Positions 39,758-45,450 of a stretch of DNA of 45,450 nucleotides are shown here, piece after piece. The first letter of the stretch is position 1. Every line of letters begins with the position of its first letter. Source of the stretch: Streptomyces rubellomurinus (GTDB lineage Bacteria; Actinomycetota; Actinomycetes; Streptomycetales; Streptomycetaceae); NCBI RefSeq assembly GCF_000961885.1, contig NZ_JZKH01000067.1:1-45450 (forward strand). Direction: 5' to 3'. The translations under genes and the position numbers were made by a program. The notes beneath the pieces are model-generated. The model saw only the letters and a program-made list of their open reading frames with translations, ran no database searches and was not told the origin of the DNA.

Positions 39758-40807
39758 ATGCCGCCTTCCCCCCGCCCGCTGCGCCAGCTGGGCTTCCTCA
39801 CCATCGGGACCTTCGACGCGGCCGACCCGCGCCGGGGCCACGAAGCCACCCTCGACCTCATCACGCTCGGCGAGCAGCTCGGCTTCGACAGCACCTGGCT
39901 GCGCCACCGCCACCTGCAGCACGGCATCTCGTCCCCGGTCGCCGTGCTGGCCGCCGCCTCCCAGCGCACCAGCCGCATCCGGCTCGGCACCGCCGTCACC
40001 CCGCTCGGCTGGGAGAACCCGCTGCGGCTGGCCGAGGACCTCGGCACCGTCGACGTGCTCTCCGGCGGCCGGTTGGAGCCCGGCTTCAGCGTCGGCCCGC
40101 CCGTGCACTGGGAGCAGGTGCGCGGCGCGCTCTACCCGGACAGCGCCGAGCAGGAGGACTTCGGCCGGGCCCGGGCCGAGCGCTTCCTGGCGCTGGTGCG
40201 CGGCGAGGACGCCTCGTCGTTCGAGGGCACCGAGGGCATCGAGGTGTACTCGCGCCGCGTCCAGCCGCACTCCCCCGGGCTCGCCGACCGGCTCTGGTAC
40301 GGCGCCGGCAGCCGGAGCTCCGCGACCTGGGCCGGCGAGCAGGGGCTGAACCTGCTCACCAGCAGCGTGGTCAAGGCGGTGGAGGGCGAGCCGCTGGACT
40401 TCGCCGAGCTCCAGGCCGAGCTGATCCGCACCTTCCGCCGCCACCACCCGGCCGGCGAGCGGGCCCGGGTCTCGCAGGGCCTGGTCGTCATCCCCACCGA
40501 CAGCGCCACGCCCGAACAGCGCGCCCGCTACGAGGCCTACGCGCTCTCCCGCACCCCGCGCACGCTCGCCCCGCAGGGCCCGAACCGGCTGCTGTTCGCA
40601 CCGGACCTGGTCGGCGGCTCGGAGGAGCTGGCGGAGCGACTGCGGGCGCACGCGGGCTTCCGGGAGGTGGACGAGGTGGCCATCGCGCTGCCGTTCACCT
40701 TCGAGCACCGGGACTACGTGCAGATCCTCACCGACCTGGCGACCCGGCTCGGCCCCGCGCTCGGCTGGCGGCCGGCATCCGGTGCGGCCGGGGCCGGCCA
40801 GGGGTGA
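39758..40807 (+). CDS. LLM-class flavin-dependent oxidoreductase
   Basis: A 349-residue luciferase-like (TIM-barrel) protein that should use FMN or F420. It shows LRQLGFLTIGTFDAADPRRG, then LGEQLGFDSTWLRHRHLQHG, RIRLGTAVTPLGWENPLRLA, the DVLSGGRLEPGFSVG motif conserved in the family and LWYGAGSRSSATWAGEQGLN. Substrate unknown. TGCGGAG lies about 11 bases before the ATG at 39758. Confidence 0.92.
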   Translation: MPPSPRPLRQLGFLTIGTFDAADPRRGHEATLDLITLGEQLGFDSTWLRHRHLQHGISSPVAVLAAASQRTSRIRLGTAVTPLGWENPLRLAEDLGTVDVLSGGRLEPGFSVGPPVHWEQVRGALYPDSAEQEDFGRARAERFLALVRGEDASSFEGTEGIEVYSRRVQPHSPGLADRLWYGAGSRSSATWAGEQGLNLLTSSVVKAVEGEPLDFAELQAELIRTFRRHHPAGERARVSQGLVVIPTDSATPEQRARYEAYALSRTPRTLAPQGPNRLLFAPDLVGGSEELAERLRAHAGFREVDEVAIALPFTFEHRDYVQILTDLATRLGPALGWRPASGAAGAGQG

Positions 40808-40938
40808 TCCGTCCGTTGCGACGTCGGGTCGACTCCGTGACGATCTCTCCTCGTTGAGCCGCAACCGAACGACACGCGGCCGCGTCCACCCGGATACGAA
40901 CGGCCGACCGGCCGTCCACACGGGGGGACAACACCGAC

Positions 40939-41682
40939 ATGGCGATCCACGATGCGGCGCCCGTACCACCGCGGCCCGCGCTCCAGGCCTGCCCGAGCTG
41001 CGGGCTCACGGACCGGGCCCGCGGCGTCCCGGCCGTCCACCTCGCCGAGCGGCAGCAGGTGACCGTCCGGACCAGGGGCGAGCACGGCCACACCGAGACC
41101 CGCGAGCTCGTCTCCGCCCTCGGCCGGGCGCTCGCGCCCGCGCCGCCGCGCGGCAGCGTCCTCGGCCGGACCTTCGGCGTCCTGGGCGTGCTGACCGGGA
41201 TGGGGGCCGCGTTCACCTTCATCGAGCGCTCGGTGGAGCGCGACTCGTCCGACGTCGCGAAGACGGACTTCTCGCCGCCGGCCTGGGCCACCCACGGGAA
41301 CGGGCTCCCGACCGGCCACGTCGTGTTCGGGCCGAACGGGGAGCTGATCCGCCCCGACGATGCCCCGGCCCCGCAGGCCGTCCACCTCGCCGAGGCGCAC
41401 GACGGGCTCGTGCCGGTGTGGGTGTCCGTGCTGCTCGTGGTCGCCGCGGTGGCGCTGCTCGCAGCCGCCGTCGCGCTGCACGTGGCCCGCCGGCGGCGGC
41501 TGGCCGGGCAGCCGGCGGCCGAGCGGCTGTGGCGGCAGGCCTGGTACTGCGACCGCTGCGGCTGCGCGTACTTCCCGCCCACGGCCGGGCAGGGCGCGGG
41601 CGCGCTCGACCTGGCGGAGTTCCGCAGGGCGGTCTGGACGGCCGGCGGGTACGGGGACCTGGCGGACCGCTACCTGGCCTGA
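40939..41682 (+). CDS. membrane protein with two zinc-ribbon-like ends
   Basis: A 247-residue protein. CPSC (18-21) near the N-terminus and CDRCGC (204-209) near the C-terminus could form one zinc site or two half sites. Two membrane segments lie between (VLGVLTGMGAAFTFI near residue 80, VWVSVLLVVAAVALLAAAVA near 160-180), so both ends face the same side, probably the cytoplasm. The loop between the helices is about 65 residues. No family recognised. Confidence 0.82.
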   Translation: MAIHDAAPVPPRPALQACPSCGLTDRARGVPAVHLAERQQVTVRTRGEHGHTETRELVSALGRALAPAPPRGSVLGRTFGVLGVLTGMGAAFTFIERSVERDSSDVAKTDFSPPAWATHGNGLPTGHVVFGPNGELIRPDDAPAPQAVHLAEAHDGLVPVWVSVLLVVAAVALLAAAVALHVARRRRLAGQPAAERLWRQAWYCDRCGCAYFPPTAGQGAGALDLAEFRRAVWTAGGYGDLADRYLA

Positions 41683-41700
41683 CTCGTACGGGAGTCGCCC

Positions 41701-41737
41701 GGGTGCGCCGGTCCCGCCGAGCGGGGTCGGCGCGCCC
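41701..41737. terminator. hairpin between convergent genes
   Basis: GGGTGCGCCG (41701-41710) pairs with CGGCGCGCCC (41728-41737) with one U-G wobble; the 17-base loop contains a small CCCGC/GCGGG stem. It lies between the zinc-ribbon membrane protein and the ApbE gene. Confidence 0.5.
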
Positions 41738-41743
41738 GCGGTC

Positions 41744-42493
41744 TCAGGCGGCGGCCGGGCCGGGGAAGCCCGGGGTGGTGCGGCGCTCGCCGGTGGGGAG
41801 GATGGCGAGGGCTTCCAGGCCGGGGCGGGCGGCGATCCAGGCGAGCGCGCGGTCGGGACCCATCGCGAACGCGGCCGTCGCGTAGGCGTCGGTGTCGGCG
41901 ATCCGGGAGCCGACCAGGGTGAGCGAGGCCAGGCCGGTGGCCGGGCGGCCGGTGCGCGGGTCGTGGATGTGGGCGCCGCGCTCGGCGGTGCCGGAGGTGG
42001 CGACCGCGAGGTCGTGGCCGGTGAGGACGGTGGCCAGGGCGCCCGGGCGCAGCGGGTCCGCGACGCCGACCCGCCAGGGGCCGCCGACGGTCTGCACGTC
42101 CCCGCCGCCGCTGACGCAGTGCTGGACCGAGCCCGCCGCCCGCAGCTCCCGGGAAGCCTCCTCCACGGCCCAGCCCTTCACCCAGCCGCTCGGGTCGAGC
42201 CGGCCGGCGGGGTGGTCGGTGAAGTGGCCGCCGGTCTCCTCGGCCACCCGGCGGCACTGGCGCAGCACCTCGGCGACCTCCAGGTCGCAGGCGTCGAGCG
42301 CGAGCTCGCCGCGGCCGAGCCGGCTGACCTGGCTGTCGGGCCGGTAGGGGGAGAAGACCGCGTCGATGCGGTGCAGCCGGGCGGTGATCCGCTCCAGCGC
42401 GGCGGCCGTGCCGGGGCCCGGGTCGCGCACGGCGAAGGAGAACACCGTGCCCATCACGTGCTCGGTGTGCCGCAGCGGCTGCGCGGCGCTCAC
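41744..42493 (-). CDS. apbE: FAD:protein FMN transferase (ApbE family)
   Basis: A 249-residue ApbE-like protein that transfers FMN from FAD to a Thr of a target protein. Family features are HVMGTVFSFAVRD at the start, FSPYRPDSQVSRLGRGE, the conserved DPSGWVKGWAVEEASREL, a SGGGDVQTVG loop and the metal-site region ATSGTAERGAHIHDPRTGRP with DTDAYATAAFAMG. No signal peptide or lipobox, so it probably works inside the cell or is exported otherwise. Its GTG start overlaps the stop codon of the FMN_bind gene (GTGA), coupling the transferase to its probable substrate. Confidence 0.93.
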   Translation of the reverse strand: MSAAQPLRHTEHVMGTVFSFAVRDPGPGTAAALERITARLHRIDAVFSPYRPDSQVSRLGRGELALDACDLEVAEVLRQCRRVAEETGGHFTDHPAGRLDPSGWVKGWAVEEASRELRAAGSVQHCVSGGGDVQTVGGPWRVGVADPLRPGALATVLTGHDLAVATSGTAERGAHIHDPRTGRPATGLASLTLVGSRIADTDAYATAAFAMGPDRALAWIAARPGLEALAILPTGERRTTPGFPGPAAA

Positions 42494-42990
42494 GCGTGCG
42501 CCTTGTCGAGGGCGCTCTGCAGCGAGCGGGTGTAGCCGTCGCTGGTGTAGCTGGCGCCGGAGACGACGTCGATGTCGGCGCTCTGGGCGGCGATCGCCTC
42601 CTGGTTGAGCTGCGGGAGGGCGTAGCCGCTGATCGAACGGTCCCGGCCGCTGTCGTTGGGGTAGCGCAGCACGTCGATCCGGGTGATCCGGGCGCCGGCC
42701 AGGGTGACCTTGACCTGCACCGGGCCGTACCGGGTGTCGGCCGCGTCGCCGGTGATGCTGCGGGTGGCGGTGGCCGGGGCGGCGCTGCTCGGGGCGGCTC
42801 CGCTGCTCGGGCCGGCTGCGGCGCTCGGGCCGGCGGTGCTCGCCGTGGACGGAGGTTCGGCGGCGGCCGCGCCCGGGTCGGAACTGATCGGCCGGGTGGC
42901 GGCGCCGCCCTGGCCCGTGTGGGGCTTCAGCGACAGCAACAGCACGACCCCGGCCGTGGTGGCCGCTGCGGTGACGACGGCTCTGCGCAC
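42490..42990 (-). CDS. membrane-anchored FMN_bind protein, probable flavinylation target
   Basis: A 166-residue protein with an N-terminal membrane anchor (VVTAAATTAGVVLLLSL), a long Ala/Pro/Ser linker (residues 26-80) and an FMN_bind domain. The motif DVVSGASYTS (141-150) matches the [S/T]GA[S/T]xT flavinylation signature; T149 is the expected site of covalent FMN. It should sit outside the membrane and carry electrons. GAGGAG lies six bases before the GTG at 42990. It is between the ferric-reductase-like gene (45 bp upstream) and apbE (overlapping). Confidence 0.92.
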   Translation of the reverse strand: MRRAVVTAAATTAGVVLLLSLKPHTGQGGAATRPISSDPGAAAAEPPSTASTAGPSAAAGPSSGAAPSSAAPATATRSITGDAADTRYGPVQVKVTLAGARITRIDVLRYPNDSGRDRSISGYALPQLNQEAIAAQSADIDVVSGASYTSDGYTRSLQSALDKAHA

Positions 42991-43035
42991 TTCGTACTCC
43001 TCGACGCGGATGAAGGGGATGACGGACGGCGGGGT

Positions 43036-44400
43036 TCAGAACACGAAGGACTCGTGGTGGATCCGGGAGCGCGGCACCCCTGCCGCCCGCAGTGCCCGGA
43101 CGGCCTCGGCGGTCATCGCCTCCGACCCGCACAGGTAGACCTCGTGCCGCGCGAGGTCCGGCACCAGCCGGGCCAGGGCCTCCCCCAGGTCGCCCACCTG
43201 CGCCCGGGAGCCGACCAGCCGGTGCACCCGGGCGCCCCGCCCGGCCGCCACGGCCGCCAGCTCCCGCTCGAACAGCAGGTCCTCGGACCGCCGGACGCGC
43301 TGGACCAGGGTCAGCTCGCCGGGCAGCGTCTCGAACAGCGCCCGCAGCGGGGTGATCCCGACGCCGCCGGCCAGCAGCAGCACCTTCCGCTTGCGCTGCA
43401 GCCGCCCGGTGAACGCCCCGTACGGGCCCTCGGCGCGCACCCGGGTGCCGGGCCGCAGCCGGGCGACGGCGGCGCTGTGCCCGCCCACGGCCTTGACGGT
43501 GAACCGGAGGAACCGCGGGTGCGGCGGCGCGGACAGCGAGTACGGGTGGGCGGCCCAGCGCAGGCCGGGCGCCTGGAACTGGAGGCGGAAGAACTGCCCG
43601 GCCCGCGCGCCCAGTTCGTCCAGCCGCTCGCCGGTGAGGTACACCGAGACCACGCCCGGCGCCTCCTCCCGCACCTCGGCGACCCGCAGCCGGTGCCGCC
43701 GGTCGCGCAGGGCGGGCACCGCCAGCCGGTACCAGCCGATCAGCAGGGCCGTGCCGCCGTACAGCAGGTACCAGAGCGCGAGGCCGGGGCCGTCGCCGAG
43801 GTCGGCCCCGGTGCTCAGCTGGTGGCCGAAGGCGAGCGCGACGGCCAGGTAGGTGGCCAGGTGGGCGTAGTACCAGGTCTCGTAGCTCAGCCGGCGGCGG
43901 GCGGCCCGGGCGGAGACCGCGCCGGTGCCGAGCAGCAGCAGGGTGCCGGCCGTCGCCTTGAGCATGTCCGGGTAGTGGAGGACGATCTCCACGCCCTCGC
44001 CGACCACCCCGCGCCCGTCGGTCAGCGCGTAGCCCCAGACGATCGTCAGCACGTGCGCCGTCACCAGGCCGACCAGCCAGCGGCCGCCGAACGCGTGCCA
44101 GCGGGCCAGCCGGTCCGCGCCGACCTCGCGCTCCAGCAGCGGGATCCGGGCCATCAGGAGCAGCAGCACGGGCGCCGCGTACCCGGCCAGCAGGCCGGTG
44201 ATCCGGCCCGCCCCGGTGAGCCAGCCGGCCGCGCCGGCCACCCCGGCGGTGTCACGCCACCACGGCAGCAGCACCCCGAGCGCACCGAGGACGATCAGCG
44301 CGAGCACGGCGGCGGGCACCGGGCGCACCGGCAGCCCGCGCCCGGCCGCGCCCCGGGTGGGCCGGCCGGCGCGGCGGTCCTCGCTGACGGTGGTCGTCAC
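43036..44400 (-). CDS. ferric-reductase-like membrane flavocytochrome
   Basis: A 454-residue protein. The N-terminal part has about six membrane helices with likely heme-b ligands H102 and H116 (ARWHAFGGRWLVGLVTAHVL) and H180 and H193 (YYAHLATYLAVALAFGHQL). The C-terminal part is a ferredoxin-reductase module: FAD motif HPYSLSAPP (285-293), GPYGAF (325-330) and NAD(P)-binding LLAGGVGITPLRALFE (342-357). It should carry electrons from NAD(P)H through FAD and hemes across the membrane, here probably to the flavinylated FMN_bind protein. The GTG at 44400 (VTTTVSEDRR) has GGGGAG six bases upstream. Confidence 0.93.
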   Translation of the reverse strand: MTTTVSEDRRAGRPTRGAAGRGLPVRPVPAAVLALIVLGALGVLLPWWRDTAGVAGAAGWLTGAGRITGLLAGYAAPVLLLLMARIPLLEREVGADRLARWHAFGGRWLVGLVTAHVLTIVWGYALTDGRGVVGEGVEIVLHYPDMLKATAGTLLLLGTGAVSARAARRRLSYETWYYAHLATYLAVALAFGHQLSTGADLGDGPGLALWYLLYGGTALLIGWYRLAVPALRDRRHRLRVAEVREEAPGVVSVYLTGERLDELGARAGQFFRLQFQAPGLRWAAHPYSLSAPPHPRFLRFTVKAVGGHSAAVARLRPGTRVRAEGPYGAFTGRLQRKRKVLLLAGGVGITPLRALFETLPGELTLVQRVRRSEDLLFERELAAVAAGRGARVHRLVGSRAQVGDLGEALARLVPDLARHEVYLCGSEAMTAEAVRALRAAGVPRSRIHHESFVF

Positions 44401-44449
44401 GGGCGGCTCCCCTCGTTCGAACGGTGTGCGATCACCTTGGCACCGGAAG

Positions 44450-44467
44450 CTCTGAGTTCCCTCTGAG
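44450..44467. promoter_or_regulatory. 11-bp-spaced direct repeats in divergent promoter
   Basis: CTCTGAG occurs at 44450-44456 and 44461-44467, exactly 11 bp apart, between the ferric-reductase-like gene and the OmpR-type regulator. Direct repeats one helical turn apart are the usual binding sites of OmpR/PhoB-family dimers. Confidence 0.5.
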
Positions 44468-44617
44468 TCGGAGCCCGCCCTCACCGTCCGCACGGACGTC
44501 CGCCCAGGTCAGGGCGGGTGCGGCGGACCGGGCGGTGGCTGCGGATCTCACGGCTTTCTCATCGCGACCTGCCAGAATCGGCAGCGGAACGACCGCTCTC
44601 ACCGCCTCCGGAGCCGT

Positions 44618-45334
44618 ATGGACCGCAGCACCGACCGGCAGGAACCCTGGCGCATCCTCGTCGTCGACGACGAGCCGGACCTCGTCGACGTGCTCTGCAG
44701 CACCCTGCGCTACGAGGGCTGGCAGGCCCGCGCCGCCACCGCCGGGCTCGCCGCCGTCGCGGCCGCCGCCGAGTGGCGGCCGCACGCGGTGGTCCTCGAC
44801 ATGATGCTGCCGGACATCGACGGCATGGAGGTGCTGCGCCGCATCCACCTCGACCGGCCGGAGGTCCGGGTGCTGTTCCTCACCGCGCGGGACGCCGTCG
44901 AGGACCGGATCGCCGGCCTCGCCGCCGGGGGCGACGACTACGTCACCAAGCCGTTCAGCCTGGCCGAGGTGGCGGTCCGGCTGCGCAGCCTGCTGCGCCG
45001 CACCCCCGCCGCCGCCCCGGTCGGCCCCCCGCCGGGCGCGCTGGTGCTCGGCGACCTCATGCTCGACGAGCGGGCCCGCGAGGTCACCCGGGGCGGCGAG
45101 GTGGTCGAGCTGAGCCCGACCGAGTACGCGCTGCTGCACTACCTGCTGCGGCACCCGCGGCAGGTGCTCAGCAAGGCGCAGATCCTGGACGCGGTCTGGT
45201 CGTACGACTTCGGCGGCCGGGCGCACGTGGTGGAGCTGTACATCAGCTACCTGCGGCGAAAGCTCGACGCCGGGCGGGCGCCGATGATCCACACCGTGCG
45301 CGGCGCCGGGTACCTGATCAAGGCCGCGCCGTGA
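44618..45334 (+). CDS. OmpR/PhoB-family response regulator
   Basis: A 238-residue regulator with an intact receiver (D17, D18, phospho-acceptor D61 in VVLDMMLPDIDGM, T89, K111 in YVTKPF) and a winged-helix DNA-binding domain (ELSPTEYALLHYLLRHPRQV, then YISYLRRKLDAG and IHTVRGAGYLI). The partner kinase gene would be expected downstream on the plus strand, beyond the window; a hairpin follows the stop codon, so this is not certain. It is divergent from the flavin electron-transfer operon and probably controls it. Confidence 0.94.
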   Translation: MDRSTDRQEPWRILVVDDEPDLVDVLCSTLRYEGWQARAATAGLAAVAAAAEWRPHAVVLDMMLPDIDGMEVLRRIHLDRPEVRVLFLTARDAVEDRIAGLAAGGDDYVTKPFSLAEVAVRLRSLLRRTPAAAPVGPPPGALVLGDLMLDERAREVTRGGEVVELSPTEYALLHYLLRHPRQVLSKAQILDAVWSYDFGGRAHVVELYISYLRRKLDAGRAPMIHTVRGAGYLIKAAP

Positions 45335-45361
45335 GGGGGCCCGGGCGGCCCGGGTGGGAAA

Positions 45362-45391
45362 GCCGGCCCCCCACTTGGGGTAGGGGCCGGC
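45362..45391 (+). terminator. hairpin after the OmpR-type regulator
   Basis: GCCGGCCCC (45362-45370) pairs with GGGGCCGGC (45383-45391), a perfect 9-bp stem with a 12-base loop, 27 bp after the stop codon. The sequence after it is homopolymer-rich and may be unreliable. Confidence 0.5.
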
Positions 45392-45450
45392 GCTGCTGGC
45401 CCCAACCCCCCCGACCCGCCCCCCCGCTTTGGGGGCCCCCCCCCCCCCGG
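45392..45450. other. C/G homopolymer tract at the window end, probable contig edge
   Basis: The last 60 bases consist mainly of runs of C and G, including a 14-15 base C run at the end and several runs of 6-7. No coding signal. This is typical of unreliable assembly at a contig end rather than of chromosome sequence. Confidence 0.6.

Noticed and set aside
37469..40969. A minus-strand open frame of 1166 codons
   Set aside because: It is antisense to four well-supported plus-strand genes, is Gln/Arg/Gly-rich with no domain, and arises from the high GC content.
1..45450. tRNA, rRNA, CRISPR, insertion sequences, att sites
   Set aside because: No cloverleaf, regular spaced repeats, transposase or integrase motifs or flanking inverted repeats were found by reading both strands.

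Overview
The window is about 45 kb of very high-GC DNA (third codon positions almost all G or C, GTG and TTG starts common, purine-rich Shine-Dalgarno sites). Gene content points to a streptomycete-type actinomycete (Streptomyces, Kitasatospora or a close relative): an SCO5389-family gene, an OsdR/DevR-type dormancy region, an MmyB-like regulator beside an NmrA-like reductase, and a bL37 micro-gene.

Layout. (1) 1-5068, minus strand: a tightly coupled valine-catabolism operon (mmsA, isobutyryl-CoA dehydrogenase, 3-hydroxyisobutyryl-CoA hydrolase, mmsB, enoyl-CoA hydratase running off the window). It is preceded by a well-formed cobalamin riboswitch (5293-5438) and a promoter with an operator-like palindrome in its spacer. 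(2) 5630-8497: a large membrane protein, then an SDR followed by a 23-residue bL37-like ribosomal protein gene and two tandem hairpins. (3) 9053-20977: a dormancy/hypoxia (OsdR/DevR-like) island: KdpD-like protein, hydrolase, zinc alcohol dehydrogenase, GAF sensor kinase, two Acg-type nitroreductase-like proteins, a DevR-like regulator, CBS proteins and a DUF1876 protein. Six copies of a 14-bp motif GGGYCSRAYGGYCC (approximate consensus) lie in its control regions. Many genes here are damaged: both sensor kinases lack the phosphoacceptor histidine, and there are remnants of SHOCT, universal-stress, acyl-CoA synthetase and beta-CASP genes plus an HTH/ABC-permease chimera. (4) 21177-24342: a persulfide-detoxification unit (CstB-like protein divergent from a TauE/SafE exporter and a rhodanese) around three CsoR/CstR-type operators. 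(5) 24470-30088: accessory genes, including an SMI1/KNR4 protein with an Lsr2-type DNA-binding tail, an SRAP protein, a styrene/indole-monooxygenase-like flavoprotein, a GNAT and an HTH-PPOX protein. (6) 30408-41682: NmrA-like reductase and MmyB-like regulator, SPFH protein, FprA, TetR and a DHA2-type MFS exporter sharing a motif, a lipoprotein, a SnoaL-like protein, an SCO5389-family protein, an LLM flavin oxidoreductase and a zinc-ribbon membrane protein. (7) 41744-45334: a ferric-reductase-like membrane protein, an FMN_bind protein and ApbE (a likely flavin electron relay), divergent from an OmpR-type regulator. The last ~100 bases are C/G homopolymer and look like a contig edge.

No tRNA, rRNA, CRISPR array or insertion sequence was recognised. 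All assignments are from reading motifs and gene context; no database search was run.
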